Assembly: GCA_012103325.1 (NCBI GenBank)
Contig: WLWY01000001.1
Coordinates: forward strand, 372,001-436,000
Reading direction: 5' to 3'
Source: Alphaproteobacteria bacterium
Lineage (GTDB): Bacteria > Pseudomonadota > Alphaproteobacteria > UBA8366 > GCA-2717185
DNA length: 64,000 bases
A program made the position numbers and the translations under genes. Below the pieces are notes generated by a model. The model saw nothing but the letters and a program-made list of their open reading frames with translations. It was not told the DNA's origin and ran no database searches. This document shows, piece after piece, positions 7,490 through 16,658 of this stretch. How positions within the stretch are numbered: the stretch's first letter is position 1; each line of letters starts with the position of its first letter.

Positions 7490-8709
7490 GAACCCGCGCC
7501 AACGCCTTGCTGCACCGCACCTCGACCCGCCAGAGGGCGCTGCTGGCGGCCTGCCTGACGGTCGCCGTCGCCGACCTGACCCGCGGCGCACGGGCGGAAC
7601 GGTCATGGCTGGACATCTCGGAGGACCGCTTCGGTGCGATGGAGAAAAGACTCGGGCGGCTGGAATCGGAACGCGAACAGCTGGCGCGGGACAACGCGGA
7701 CCTGGCGCGGCGCAACACCGACATGGCGGCGGACGCCGGCCGGGCGATCGATGCGCAGGCCGGGGAGATCGAACGGCTGCGCGCGCAGATCGCGGCGATC
7801 GAAACGGCGAAGCAAGGGCAAGGGCCGCCGCAAGCGGCGACGCCGGCCGAACGGCGCGGCCTGCCCACGGCGGTTCTGGAGAATCCCTTCGAGCGCGCCC
7901 GCAACGGCCTGGCGCCGGAGGTCCGCCGGCGCACGGACCCCGCCGGGCCGGCCGGCCCCGCCGCCACGGGCGGCCTGATCCACTTCACCCTGGCCGGACG
8001 CGAGGGCGGCAGCAGGGACCTGGCGCGCTACATCCCGGCCGGCGCCTATGCTCCCGCCGAGGTCATCAGCGGCGTCGACGCCGGCGTCGGCATCGCCACC
8101 CAGGCCGATCCACGCCCGGTCCTGTTCCGCATCACCGGCCCGGCGGTGACCGCGGCCTTCGGGTCAGCGGCCTTCGGGTCCGCCAGGCAGACCGCCGACA
8201 TCGCCGGCTGCACCGTGACCGGCGCCGCGATCGGCGACCTCTCCTCGGAGAAGGTCTATGTCCGGCTGCAGACCATGACCTGCTCGCGGGCGCCGGGCAA
8301 GGTCTTCGAGACCGAGGTGCAAGGCTACATGGCCGGCGCCGGCAAGGCGGGCGTGCGCGGCGTGGTGGTCAGCCGCGAGGGCGCCCTGGTCACGCAATCC
8401 TTCCTGGCCGGCGCGGTCGGCGGCATCGGCGGCGCCGCGGCGCAGTCGCTGCAACCCGAGACGATCACCACCGGCACGGCGATCGCCACCGGTCCGCGGG
8501 CGCTCCAGGACATCGTCAAGGGCGGCCTCGGCCAGGGCCTCGACAATGCCGGCGACAAGGCCGCCGACTACTTGATCAGGCGCGCCGAGCAGTACCAGCC
8601 GATCATCGTCATGCAGGCCGGCACCCGGGTCGAGCTGGTCTTCATCGCCGGCGTCTCCCTCAAGCCCGACATGACCGTCGCACCGCAACCAAGAGGAACC
8701 AACGAATGA
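7486..8709 (+). CDS. traB: TraB, T4SS envelope-spanning protein (VirB10-like)
   Basis: A 407-residue TraB/TrbI/VirB10-superfamily protein. A short N-terminal hydrophobic segment is followed by a charged coiled coil (about residues 45-105, MEKRLGRLESEREQL), a Pro/Ala-rich linker and a C-terminal beta-barrel domain with YIPAGAYAPAEVISG, RPVLFRITGPAV and a final VELVFIAGVSLKPD strand. It spans both membranes and transmits energy to the TraK/TraV pore. Length is slightly below that of F TraB (475 residues). Confidence 0.88.
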   Translation: MRTRANALLHRTSTRQRALLAACLTVAVADLTRGARAERSWLDISEDRFGAMEKRLGRLESEREQLARDNADLARRNTDMAADAGRAIDAQAGEIERLRAQIAAIETAKQGQGPPQAATPAERRGLPTAVLENPFERARNGLAPEVRRRTDPAGPAGPAATGGLIHFTLAGREGGSRDLARYIPAGAYAPAEVISGVDAGVGIATQADPRPVLFRITGPAVTAAFGSAAFGSARQTADIAGCTVTGAAIGDLSSEKVYVRLQTMTCSRAPGKVFETEVQGYMAGAGKAGVRGVVVSREGALVTQSFLAGAVGGIGGAAAQSLQPETITTGTAIATGPRALQDIVKGGLGQGLDNAGDKAADYLIRRAEQYQPIIVMQAGTRVELVFIAGVSLKPDMTVAPQPRGTNE

Positions 8710-9506
8710 CCGCTTCACGGACGATTGCCTCGAAATCCATGGTGGGGTTCGCCCTGGCGGCAACGCTGCTCTGCACCGCGGGTCCCGGCCTGGCCGCCAA
8801 CCCCGACGGCAAGCTGGACAAGCTGCGCGCGGCCCTGGAGACGCGCCTGCCCAACACCGAGATCGCCTCGCTGCGGGCAAGCCCGGTCCCCGGCCTCTAC
8901 GAGATGGTGACCGGACAAAACCTGTTCTACGTCGATCCTAGCGGCCGTTACATGGTGATCGGATCGCTCTACGACCTGGCCGGCCACGAGGACCTGACCG
9001 CCCGGCGGCTGGCCGAGCTGGGCCATGCGCCGGAAAGCGAGACCGCCGTCGAGGTCCCGTCCCAGTCGATCCCCTGGGACGGGCTGCCGAAAGATGCCGC
9101 CATCGTCGAGAACGCCGGCGCGAAGTACAAGCTCGCGGTCTTCACCGACGTCAACTGCCCCTATTGCCGCCAGCTCGCCACGATCCTCAAGGCCCTGCCC
9201 GAGATCGAGGTCCACACCTATCTGATCGCGCTCTGGGAGCGCTCCGTGGCGCCGACGAGGGCGGTGCTCTGCGCCAAGGACAAGGCCGCCGCCCTGCGCC
9301 GCGCCTACGGCAACACCATGGACCTGGCGTCGGCCGAGACCTGTGACACGGATGACTTGGAGCGCACGTCCGCCTTCGCCGCGCGGCACGGCATCTCGGG
9401 AACGCCGTTCCTGATCCGGAGCGACGGCGCGACCTCCGCCGGCCTGCGCGGCAAGGACTTCCTGCTCGGCTGGCTGAAGGAGACGAAGCAGGAGACGGAA
9501 CGATGA
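8706..9506 (+). CDS. dsbC: DsbC-like periplasmic disulfide isomerase
   Basis: A 266-residue exported thioredoxin-fold protein. A signal peptide ends near GPGLAA, an N-terminal DsbC-type dimerisation domain (VPGLYEMVTGQNLFYVD) follows, and the catalytic domain has FTDVNCPYCRQL with CPYC near residue 150 and a cis-Pro loop GISGTPFLI. It probably corrects disulfides in the Cys-rich transfer proteins encoded downstream (TraU, TraN, TraH). A dsbC between traB/traV and traC is known from SXT/IncA-C-type elements. ATGA overlaps occur on both sides. Confidence 0.85.
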   Translation: MTASRTIASKSMVGFALAATLLCTAGPGLAANPDGKLDKLRAALETRLPNTEIASLRASPVPGLYEMVTGQNLFYVDPSGRYMVIGSLYDLAGHEDLTARRLAELGHAPESETAVEVPSQSIPWDGLPKDAAIVENAGAKYKLAVFTDVNCPYCRQLATILKALPEIEVHTYLIALWERSVAPTRAVLCAKDKAAALRRAYGNTMDLASAETCDTDDLERTSAFAARHGISGTPFLIRSDGATSAGLRGKDFLLGWLKETKQETER

Positions 9507-10003
9507 CGCGCGCATGGCCCGCTCTCCCGATCCTTCTCCTTTCCGGCTGTGTCGCCGGCAACGCCAACGTCAGCAGCGAATGGGACTGTCCCGCCCAGGA
9601 GGGAAAGGCATGCACCAGCATCGAGGATGCCGACGCGGAGATATCAGCCGCGGGTCCTCCGATCTCCCTCCTGCCCCCGGCCGCCGTCCCGGCCGAGGTT
9701 GCTTCTCTCCTTCCGGAAGCAGCCCGGTCCGGGGCGGCGGCCAACCCCGCGGGGACGGATGCGCCCATCAAGGCGGACCCGGCGGGTTACGACCCGCGCC
9801 GGGTGCGTGCGCGCGAGGTCCTGGCCCGGGTCTGGTTCTATCCCTTCGTCGACGGCGGCGGCCACTATCACGAGGGCGGCTTCGTTCACGTCGTCATGCG
9901 TCCCGCCGGCTGGCAGACGGCGCCTGAGCACATGTTCCCGGCTGCCTCGGCCCCGATGGAGAAAGCGGCGCCGGCACCGCGAACCGACGAGGCGGCGCCA
10001 TGA
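9503..10003 (+). CDS. traV: TraV, outer-membrane lipoprotein of the core complex
   Basis: A 166-residue lipoprotein. The lipobox LLSGC places the lipidated Cys at residue 16. The mature part starts with a short Cys-containing stretch (WDCPAQEGKACTS) and, after a Pro/Ala-rich linker, has a C-terminal YDPRRVRAREVLARVWFYPFVD and HEGGFVHVVM, as in TraV proteins. TraV anchors the TraK ring in the outer membrane. It overlaps dsbC and traC by four bases each. Confidence 0.82.
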   Translation: MTRAWPALPILLLSGCVAGNANVSSEWDCPAQEGKACTSIEDADAEISAAGPPISLLPPAAVPAEVASLLPEAARSGAAANPAGTDAPIKADPAGYDPRRVRAREVLARVWFYPFVDGGGHYHEGGFVHVVMRPAGWQTAPEHMFPAASAPMEKAAPAPRTDEAAP

Positions 10004-12513
10004 CGCCCCGGCCTTGGCTCGACGGCCTCCACCGCGGCATCAGCGGCCTGTTCAGCGACGAACGCTTCCTGGAGCCCGGCGGCCCGCCGCCGGCCGACGA
10101 GCCGATCGTCGGGCTGCTGCCCTACCGCAGCTACGACCGGGAGAGCGGCCTCTTCGTCAACCGGGCCTCCTGCGGCTTCATGCTGGAGGTCTCGCCGCTC
10201 ACCGGCGCCACCGACGAGACCGTCAACCTGCTGACCGCGGCCTTCTCCGACAACATGCCGGACCACGCGTCCCTGCAGATCATGTGCTGGGCCTCGCCGC
10301 ATGTCGGCGCCATCCTCGACGGCTGGCGCGCAGCGCGCGCGGACGCACCGGAGGTCTACCGCATGCTGGCGGCACGGCGCGCGGCCTATTTCGAGGGCGG
10401 CGGCTGGAGCGCGCCGATCGCCGGCACGGCCCACCTGCTGCGCGACTTCCGGGTCTTCGCGGCCGGCTCGATGCCGGGGCCGCTGGCGCGCAACCGGGAG
10501 ACCCTGGCCACCGCCCGGCGCAACCTGCTGACCGCCCTGGGCAGCCTCGGCGCCACCGCCAGGGCGCTGGAGCCGGACGCGTTCCTCGCCATCCTCGACG
10601 AATGGCTCTATCCGGTGATGGCCGACCGCCGCGACCCGCCCGCCTGGGACGCGCTCGATCCGCTGCACCACCTGCTCGCCCGCGGCGAGAACGCCATCAC
10701 CGTCCACCCCTCGCGGCTGATCTTCGCCGGCACCCACGACGTGCGCTGCCTCTCGGTCCAGACCTGGCCCGAGGTCTGGGCCCAGTGGCAGGGCGGCAAC
10801 CTGATCGGCTCGCCCTACAGCGACGCCCAGCGCGTCCCCTGCCCCTTCCTGGTGTCGCTCTCTTTCACGGTCGGCACCGATTCGGCCGACAGCACCCGGG
10901 CCAACCTCAAGGCGGCCCGCGCCACCCAGCAGGCCGAGACCGACCTCGCCCGCTTCCTGCCGATGATCCGCGAGCAGGCGCGCGAATGGACCTACGTCGC
11001 CCAGAAGGTGCGCGAGGGCCACAAGCTGGCGCGCTGCGCCTACCAGGCCATCGCCTACGCCCCGCTGGGCCTCGGCGACGAGGCCGAGCAGGCGGTCCGC
11101 AACATCTACAAGGCCAATGGCTGGCGGCTGGCGCGCGACCGCTACGTGCAGCTCCAGTCCTTCCTCAACGCGCTGCCCTTCCTGCCGGCCGAGGGCATGG
11201 CCGGCGAGCTGCGGCGCCTCGGCCGGGCCAAGACCCTGGTCACCTGGACCTGCGCCAACATCGCGCCGCTGCAAGGCGAGTGGAAGGGCATGCGCTCGCC
11301 CTGCATGCTGCTGGTCGGGCGGCGCGGCCAGCCCTTCTACTGGGACCCCTTCGGCAACGACGAAGGCAACTACAACGTCGCGGTGATCGGCAAGTCGGGC
11401 TCCGGCAAGTCGGTCTTCATGCAGGAGCTGGTCGCCTCGATCGCCGGCGCCGGCGGCCAGGTGATCGTCATCGACGACGGCTATTCCTTCATGAACTCCT
11501 GTCTCTTGCAGGGCGGCGACTTCGTCGAATTCTCCGGCGAGACGGAGATCTGCCTCAATCCCTTCTCCATCGTCGACCCGGCCGCCTTCGAGGCCGACCC
11601 GGAATACCGCGAGGGCGCGCTCAGCATGATCGCCGGCCTGGTGCAGCAGATGTGCCGCAGCAAGACCGACACCGACGATTTCGAGAACGCCCACATCGAG
11701 GCCGCCCACATCGAGGCCGCCGTCGCCGAGGTCTGGCGCGCCAAGGGCGCCGCGGGCGAGATCGACGACGTCGGCCGCGCCCTGCAGGCCAGCCGGGACA
11801 AGCGGGTCCGCGACCTCGGCGACATGCTGCGGCCCTGCATGCGCGGCGGCGTCTACGAGCGCTACTGGAACGGCCGCTGCACCCTGGAGATCGGCAGCCA
11901 CCTGACTGTCTTCGAGCTGTCCGGCATCAAGGCCCGCAAGGACCTGCAGGGCCTGGTCATGATGACCATGATGTTCCTCGCCTCGGAGGCGATGTATCAC
12001 GGCGACCGGCGGCGCCGGGGCGCGGTCGTCATCGACGAGGCCTGGGACCTGCTGCACGGGCCGGCCTCGAAGGTCTTCATCGAGAGCCTGGCCCGGCGCG
12101 CGCGCAAGTACAACGGCGCCCTGGTCACCGGCACCCAGACGGTGAACGACTACTACAAGAACGACGCCGCGCTGGCCTCCTACGAGAACACCGACTGGAT
12201 CTGCTTCCTGGCGCAGAAGGCCGACAGCATCAACTTCCTGAAGAACGCCGGGCGCATCGCCATCGACGACGCCATGGAGCGGGACATGAAGTCGCTCCGG
12301 CGGGCCGGCAGCCAGTACTCCGAGGTCATGATCCTCGGCCCCGGCGGCTACGGCGTCGGCCGCCTGATGCTCGATCCCTTCTCGGTCAAGCTCTATTCGT
12401 CCACGGCGGAGGACTTCGAGACCATCCGCCGGCTGCATGCCGGGGGCATGAGCCTGGAAGAGGCCGTCGAGCAATCCGTCAAAGACCCCGACCTCGAAGG
12501 AGCGAACAGATGA
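10000..12513 (+). CDS. traC: TraC, VirB4-like pilus-assembly ATPase
   Basis: An 837-residue ATPase of the TraC/VirB4 family, close to the usual size (F TraC 875). The N-terminal TraC-F domain is followed by a RecA-like ATPase core with Walker A GKSGSGKS near residue 465 and Walker B AVVIDEAWDLL near 675. TGTQTVNDYYKN and a C-terminal helical lid come after. It drives pilin extraction and assembly from the cytoplasmic side. Confidence 0.95.
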   Translation: MTPRPWLDGLHRGISGLFSDERFLEPGGPPPADEPIVGLLPYRSYDRESGLFVNRASCGFMLEVSPLTGATDETVNLLTAAFSDNMPDHASLQIMCWASPHVGAILDGWRAARADAPEVYRMLAARRAAYFEGGGWSAPIAGTAHLLRDFRVFAAGSMPGPLARNRETLATARRNLLTALGSLGATARALEPDAFLAILDEWLYPVMADRRDPPAWDALDPLHHLLARGENAITVHPSRLIFAGTHDVRCLSVQTWPEVWAQWQGGNLIGSPYSDAQRVPCPFLVSLSFTVGTDSADSTRANLKAARATQQAETDLARFLPMIREQAREWTYVAQKVREGHKLARCAYQAIAYAPLGLGDEAEQAVRNIYKANGWRLARDRYVQLQSFLNALPFLPAEGMAGELRRLGRAKTLVTWTCANIAPLQGEWKGMRSPCMLLVGRRGQPFYWDPFGNDEGNYNVAVIGKSGSGKSVFMQELVASIAGAGGQVIVIDDGYSFMNSCLLQGGDFVEFSGETEICLNPFSIVDPAAFEADPEYREGALSMIAGLVQQMCRSKTDTDDFENAHIEAAHIEAAVAEVWRAKGAAGEIDDVGRALQASRDKRVRDLGDMLRPCMRGGVYERYWNGRCTLEIGSHLTVFELSGIKARKDLQGLVMMTMMFLASEAMYHGDRRRRGAVVIDEAWDLLHGPASKVFIESLARRARKYNGALVTGTQTVNDYYKNDAALASYENTDWICFLAQKADSINFLKNAGRIAIDDAMERDMKSLRRAGSQYSEVMILGPGGYGVGRLMLDPFSVKLYSSTAEDFETIRRLHAGGMSLEEAVEQSVKDPDLEGANR

Positions 12514-12866
12514 GCGATTCGAAACCCCGCATCGTCCTGCAAACCCTGGTCCGCGGCTTCCTCATCGCCATGCTGCTGGTCGGCGCCAACGTCGCGGCGG
12601 TCACGCTCTGGCAGATCTACAACCCCGCGCCGCGCATCGTCTCGCTCGACCTGAACGGCATCGTGCGCGCCTTCATCGCGGAGACCGCCGAGAGCGATCT
12701 CCCGGACGCCGACAAGCGCGCCCGCACGGAAGCCTTCGCCAGGGACCTCGAGACCGCCCTGCGGGGCCTGGCCGCCCGCCAGCACAGCATCATCCTCGCC
12801 GCGCCCGCCGTCATCGCCGGCGCGCCGGACATCACCGAGGCCGTCAGGAAAGGACTGGCGGAATGA
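12510..12866 (+). CDS. trbI: TrbI-like F-type transfer protein
   Basis: A 118-residue protein with one N-terminal membrane segment (about residues 12-34, GFLIAMLLVGANVAAVTLW), followed by a periplasmic helical part. Size, topology and position between traC and traW match F TrbI, which affects pilus retraction. The ATG at 12510 overlaps the traC stop (ATGA), and its own stop overlaps the next gene the same way. Confidence 0.72.
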   Translation: MSDSKPRIVLQTLVRGFLIAMLLVGANVAAVTLWQIYNPAPRIVSLDLNGIVRAFIAETAESDLPDADKRARTEAFARDLETALRGLAARQHSIILAAPAVIAGAPDITEAVRKGLAE

Positions 12867-13447
12867 ACCCCGGCCGAACCCTGTCCGGCCACCGGCGCCG
12901 GAGCTACCGCCGTCGGGGGCGCGGCAACCTGCTCGCGGCACGGAGATGCCGGGACGGGAGCTGGAAGGTGCGCAATGGCCCCAAATGGGGTGTCATCGCC
13001 GCCGCCGCCGTGCTCCTGGCCTTGGCCGGCGCAGGCGTGCACTGGCTGCGCGGGCACGTCCAACTGGCCTGGAACGAAACCGACAGCCTGCCGCAGGCGC
13101 TGTTCCTGGTGCGCCTGGGAGAGCTTCCGGCAAAGGGCGACTACGTGCTGTTCGATCCGCCCGCGGCGGTCGGCAGCCGCCATGCCTTCATCAAGCGGGT
13201 CGCGGGTGTCGCCGGCGACAGGGTCGCGGTGGAAGACCGCACCGTGACCGTCGGCGGCGTCACCATCGGCGCGGCCAAGACGCTGTCGCGCAACGGCGCG
13301 CCGCTCGACCCGATCGCACCGGTGGCGATCCCGCCGGGTTTCTACTTCGTGCATGCGGACCATGGGGACAGCTATGACAGCCGTTACCAAAATATCGGCC
13401 TTGTGCCTGACAGTCGTATTCTTGGCCGCGCCGTTCCTCTGTTCTGA
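12863..13447 (+). CDS. TraF/TrhF-type conjugative signal peptidase (S26)
   Basis: A 194-residue S26-family peptidase. After an Arg-rich N-terminus and one membrane anchor (about residues 42-60), the catalytic Ser75 lies in TDSLPQALF and the general-base Lys111 in AFIKRVAGVAGD. The C-terminus has FVHADHGDSYDSRYQNIG. Such peptidases (TrhF of SXT, TraF of RP4) process the pilin. Its presence fits a pilin with no TraQ chaperone in view. The first 35 residues are atypically basic, so GTG 12968 is a possible alternative start. Confidence 0.85.
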   Translation: MNPGRTLSGHRRRSYRRRGRGNLLAARRCRDGSWKVRNGPKWGVIAAAAVLLALAGAGVHWLRGHVQLAWNETDSLPQALFLVRLGELPAKGDYVLFDPPAAVGSRHAFIKRVAGVAGDRVAVEDRTVTVGGVTIGAAKTLSRNGAPLDPIAPVAIPPGFYFVHADHGDSYDSRYQNIGLVPDSRILGRAVPLF

Positions 13448-14042
13448 GGCGCCGGCCAGGGACCTGGGCGTGCGCGGGCAGGTCTGGGAGATCCGCGAGA
13501 CCGATCTGCTGGCCCATCTCCGGGCCAAGGCGGCGGCCTGGGGCGCGGCCGGCGCCGGGAGCGCGGCCGGCGGCCTGGCGGCCTACCGGCGGGACGCCGA
13601 ACGCCGGGTGCGCGCCTATGCGGAGAGCCCGCCGGCGGTCGCCGGCATCGCCCGCGCGACCCGCGCGCGCAGCCGCCTGTTCGATCCCTCGATCACCGTG
13701 CGCAACGACATCCTCGACCATGAGGGCCGCGTCATCGCGCACGCCGGCACCACGGTCAACCCGCTCGACTACCTGCCGCTCGAGACCGTGCTGCTGTTCA
13801 TCGACGGGACCGACGACGCGCAGGTCGCCTGGGCGCTGGCCCGGCCGGGCCGGACCAAGATCGTGCTCACCAAAGGCCCGGTCCTGGCCCTCATGCGCGC
13901 CCACGGCAAACCGTTCTATTTCGACCAGAAGGGCCTGCTGACCGGCCGCTTCGCGATCGCCTCGGTCCCGGCAACGGTGACCCGGGAAGGCCGGGCGCTG
14001 CGCATCCGCGAGTTCCCCCTGAGCGGGGAGACAAAACAATGA
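13374..14042 (+). CDS. traW: TraW, pilus assembly protein
   Basis: A 222-residue exported TraW-family protein. ATG 13374 was preferred over an ATG 21 bases earlier because GGGGAC lies five bases upstream. A signal peptide ends near EAPARD. The mature part begins LGVRGQVWEIRETDLL, and the C-terminal half has RNDILDHEGRVIAHAGTTVN and IVLTKGPVLALM, as in TraW. It overlaps the peptidase gene by about 74 bases. TraW acts with TrbC in the periplasm during pilus assembly. Confidence 0.87.
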   Translation: MTAVTKISALCLTVVFLAAPFLCSEAPARDLGVRGQVWEIRETDLLAHLRAKAAAWGAAGAGSAAGGLAAYRRDAERRVRAYAESPPAVAGIARATRARSRLFDPSITVRNDILDHEGRVIAHAGTTVNPLDYLPLETVLLFIDGTDDAQVAWALARPGRTKIVLTKGPVLALMRAHGKPFYFDQKGLLTGRFAIASVPATVTREGRALRIREFPLSGETKQ

Positions 14043-15112
14043 AACGCCTGCCCGGCCTCCCTCTTCTTATCGGCCCACCCGCACCCGGCAGCCATAGGCG
14101 CGGTCCCGCGATGAAACGGCTGCTCCGCCTCCTTCTCCTTACCGGCCTGCTCGCCCTGGGCGCCGCGAAGCCCGCCGAGGCCGGCCTCTGCACCGGCGAC
14201 TTCGTCAATCCGATCACGGATATCTGCTGGGACTGCATCTTTCCCATTTCCATCGGCTCGATCCGCATCTTCGACGAGCGCCCCGACCCGCCCAACCCGG
14301 ACAACATCCTCTGCACCTGCCCGATCCCCGTGCCGCCCTACGTCCGGATCGGCATCGCCATCGGCTTCTGGGAGCCGGCGCGCCTGGTCGACGTGACCAA
14401 GCGGCCCTACTGCTTCGTCAACCTCGGCGGGCTCGAACTCGACGCCGGCTTCGGCGCCGGCCAGACCAAGGCGGTCAGCGGCGGCGGCCAGACCCACAAC
14501 GCCAACTGGCACCTGCATTGGTACGTCTATCCGGTCTATGCCCTGCTGGAGCTGTTCGTGGATTCGGTCTGCGTGTCCGACTCCAGCTTCGACATCGCCT
14601 ACATGACGGAACTCGACCCGCTCTGGCTGGACGACGAGCTGACCTTCCTGCTGAACCCCGAGGCGGTGCTCTTCGCCAACCCGGCGGCGCAGGCGGCCTG
14701 CGCCGCGGACTGCGTGGCCGCCTCGGCGCACCTGCCGCTGAACGCGCTCTTCTGGTGCGGCGGCTGCCAGGGCTCGATGTATCCGCTCGGCGGCAACGTC
14801 GGAGCCCATGTCGGATCGATCCAGTCGGCGCTGCTGGCGGCCGAGCGCCTGGCCTACAAGCTAGGCCGCCAGTTCGTGCTGCGGGGCACGTCCGGCCCGG
14901 AAGCGCTCTGCCAAAAGGTGCCCCGCCCGGTGCTCAAGAAGACCGAATGGCGGATGCAGCAGACCAATCCGGTCGCCGCCACCGCCGGCCCCTTCGCCGG
15001 CACGCCGCTCGGCCGCACCTCGGTGCCCTACGAAAGCGGCCGCGAGATCCCGCTCACCGGCGAGGACTTCGGCTTTCTGATCTGGAGGAAACGAAATTGC
15101 TGCGCCTACTGA
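14039..15112 (+). CDS. traU: TraU, mating-pair and pilus protein
   Basis: A 357-residue Cys-rich exported protein of the TraU family (F TraU 330). Hallmarks include the N-terminal CTGDFVNPITDICWDCIFP, the CPIPVPPYVRIGIAIGFWEP segment and the LFWCGGCQGSMYPL motif. Translation probably starts at 14039, which has GGGGAG upstream and overlaps traW. The true signal peptide, however, begins at a second in-frame ATG at 14111. The two start regions look like diverged copies of each other. DsbC-type folding help is expected. Confidence 0.9.
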   Translation: MKRLPGLPLLIGPPAPGSHRRGPAMKRLLRLLLLTGLLALGAAKPAEAGLCTGDFVNPITDICWDCIFPISIGSIRIFDERPDPPNPDNILCTCPIPVPPYVRIGIAIGFWEPARLVDVTKRPYCFVNLGGLELDAGFGAGQTKAVSGGGQTHNANWHLHWYVYPVYALLELFVDSVCVSDSSFDIAYMTELDPLWLDDELTFLLNPEAVLFANPAAQAACAADCVAASAHLPLNALFWCGGCQGSMYPLGGNVGAHVGSIQSALLAAERLAYKLGRQFVLRGTSGPEALCQKVPRPVLKKTEWRMQQTNPVAATAGPFAGTPLGRTSVPYESGREIPLTGEDFGFLIWRKRNCCAY

Positions 15113-15672
15113 CCGTGCGCCTACTGACCGTGATGACGTGCCTGGCCTTCGGCGGCCCGGCACTCGCCCAGGACAATCCCGGCACCCGGCCCGATGCCTG
15201 GCTCCAGGAGCTGCTCGACAAGGCCGCCCGCCAGGCCGAGACCCTGCGCCGCGAAGGCTGGGAGGGCCGCGCCGCCGGCGCCGCGCCCGTCCGCCCACGG
15301 GAAACACCGCCGGTCCTGGCCTTAGTCTCCTTCTCCATGCCGGAAAAAGTCCTCCTGGCCGTCCTGGAGCAGACCGCCCGGGCCGGCGGCGTCACGGTAC
15401 TGCGCGGCCTGGTCAACGACAGCTTCCGGGATACGGCCGAAGCGGTCGCCGCCATCGCCCGGGAGCACGGCCCCGGCTTCAGCGTCGACCCCCGGCTGTT
15501 CGCCGAATACGGCATCGAGGCGGTGCCCAGCTTCGTGGTCCCGGGACCGGTCTCCGCCGACAAGGTCGCCGGCAACCTGAGCCTCGCCGCCGCCCTGGAG
15601 GCCATGGCCCGCGACGGCGACAACAGGGAGACCGCCAAGCGCCTGCTCGCCAGACTGAGGAAGAGGGAATGA
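15097..15672 (+). CDS. trbC: TrbC, F-type periplasmic assembly protein
   Basis: A 191-residue F-type TrbC. TTG 15097 was chosen because GGAGG lies at 15083-15087 and a full signal peptide results (cleavage near GPALAQ). ATG 15133 would cut into it. The C-terminal domain is thioredoxin-like without active cysteines (LALVSFSMPEKVLLAVLEQT, GIEAVPSFVV), the hallmark of F TrbC, which works with TraW. It overlaps the traU end by 16 bases and the next gene by four. Confidence 0.82.
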   Translation: MLRLLTVRLLTVMTCLAFGGPALAQDNPGTRPDAWLQELLDKAARQAETLRREGWEGRAAGAAPVRPRETPPVLALVSFSMPEKVLLAVLEQTARAGGVTVLRGLVNDSFRDTAEAVAAIAREHGPGFSVDPRLFAEYGIEAVPSFVVPGPVSADKVAGNLSLAAALEAMARDGDNRETAKRLLARLRKRE

Positions 15673-16658
15673 CAATGCGCCTGCTGCTGCTCTCCCTTCC
15701 CGTCCCGGCCACGATTTTGCTCCTGGTGGCCGCCCTGTTCTCGTTGCCGCTGTCCGGCAACGGCGCCCTCGCCGAACCCCTGGCCGATCCGGCGACCGTG
15801 CCCGGATACCGGGGCGCCGATCCGCCGGAGACCGGCTACCGCGACGGCCGCATGTACGACGACGCCGAGAGCCGCGCGCTCCGCGGACAGGGTCCGGACG
15901 GCGAGGCCGCCCGTACGGTGATCGAGAGCTTCACCGGCCGGCCGGACCTCGGCGTCGACGGCCGCGAGGCCTGGTACGGCAACGCCCGGCGCGGCGAGGA
16001 CCGGCCGCAGGACTTCTTCTCGATCATGAAGGAGCACTACGGCAACTGCACCGGCGGGACCGTCACGCCGGGCGCGCCCGGCGAGGCCTACGTCCATGCC
16101 TGCCAGGCCCCGGCCACCAAGAGCCGTCATGCCTGCCGCGCGGTGCTGGCGCCGGTCTGCGCTGATGTCAACCGGAGCTGCATGACGCTGGTGCGCACCA
16201 ACACCGGCATCATGCCGTTCCGCTACGACGGCACGCGCTACATGTATATCGGCAAGCGGGCGCGGGATTCCATTCCGGACCGGGGCATTCCGACCCGCGA
16301 GCACAACTATACCGCCGAGCTTCAGTTCGACGTCAGCCTGAAGGACGTCAGCCGCTTCGTGCTCGACCGGCTCGAATACGAGGACTTCGTCGAGGTCACC
16401 TTCAACGGCGTTCCCGTCTTCACCGACCTCGACCGGCGGCAGTACCGCAAGCCCCACGCCTGCGGCGGCTGCCACGTCATCAACCGCCCGGTCTCGCGCA
16501 GCCTCGGCTTCGACCTGCTGCCCTATCTGCGCGAAGGGCTGAACAGCTTCCGCGTGCGTCTCAACGCCGTGGCCCACGGCAATTTGTGGCTCAGGCTCGA
16601 TACCGACAGCCGCTGCTGCAAGGACTGGCGGGACCGCTGGCGGGAGACCTGCCGATGA
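15669..16658 (+). CDS. traN: TraN-like mating-pair stabilisation protein, N-terminal half
   Basis: A 329-residue exported Cys-containing protein at the traN position between trbC and traF. A signal peptide runs to about residue 37 (NGALAE). The mature part has the TraN-like segments GIMPFRYDGTRYMYIGKR, YTAELQFDVSLKDVSRF and CGGCHVINRP. Classical TraN is about 600 residues. Here the sequence ends at a TGA that overlaps the ATG of a second exported Cys-rich protein, so the function seems split. TraN contacts the recipient outer membrane. Confidence 0.75.
   Translation: MTMRLLLLSLPVPATILLLVAALFSLPLSGNGALAEPLADPATVPGYRGADPPETGYRDGRMYDDAESRALRGQGPDGEAARTVIESFTGRPDLGVDGREAWYGNARRGEDRPQDFFSIMKEHYGNCTGGTVTPGAPGEAYVHACQAPATKSRHACRAVLAPVCADVNRSCMTLVRTNTGIMPFRYDGTRYMYIGKRARDSIPDRGIPTREHNYTAELQFDVSLKDVSRFVLDRLEYEDFVEVTFNGVPVFTDLDRRQYRKPHACGGCHVINRPVSRSLGFDLLPYLREGLNSFRVRLNAVAHGNLWLRLDTDSRCCKDWRDRWRETCR

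Noticed and set aside
9886..12474. 862-codon minus-strand frame opposite traC, and similar frames opposite traG, traI and traH
   Set aside because: High-GC antisense shadows. The plus-strand proteins carry clear family motifs.
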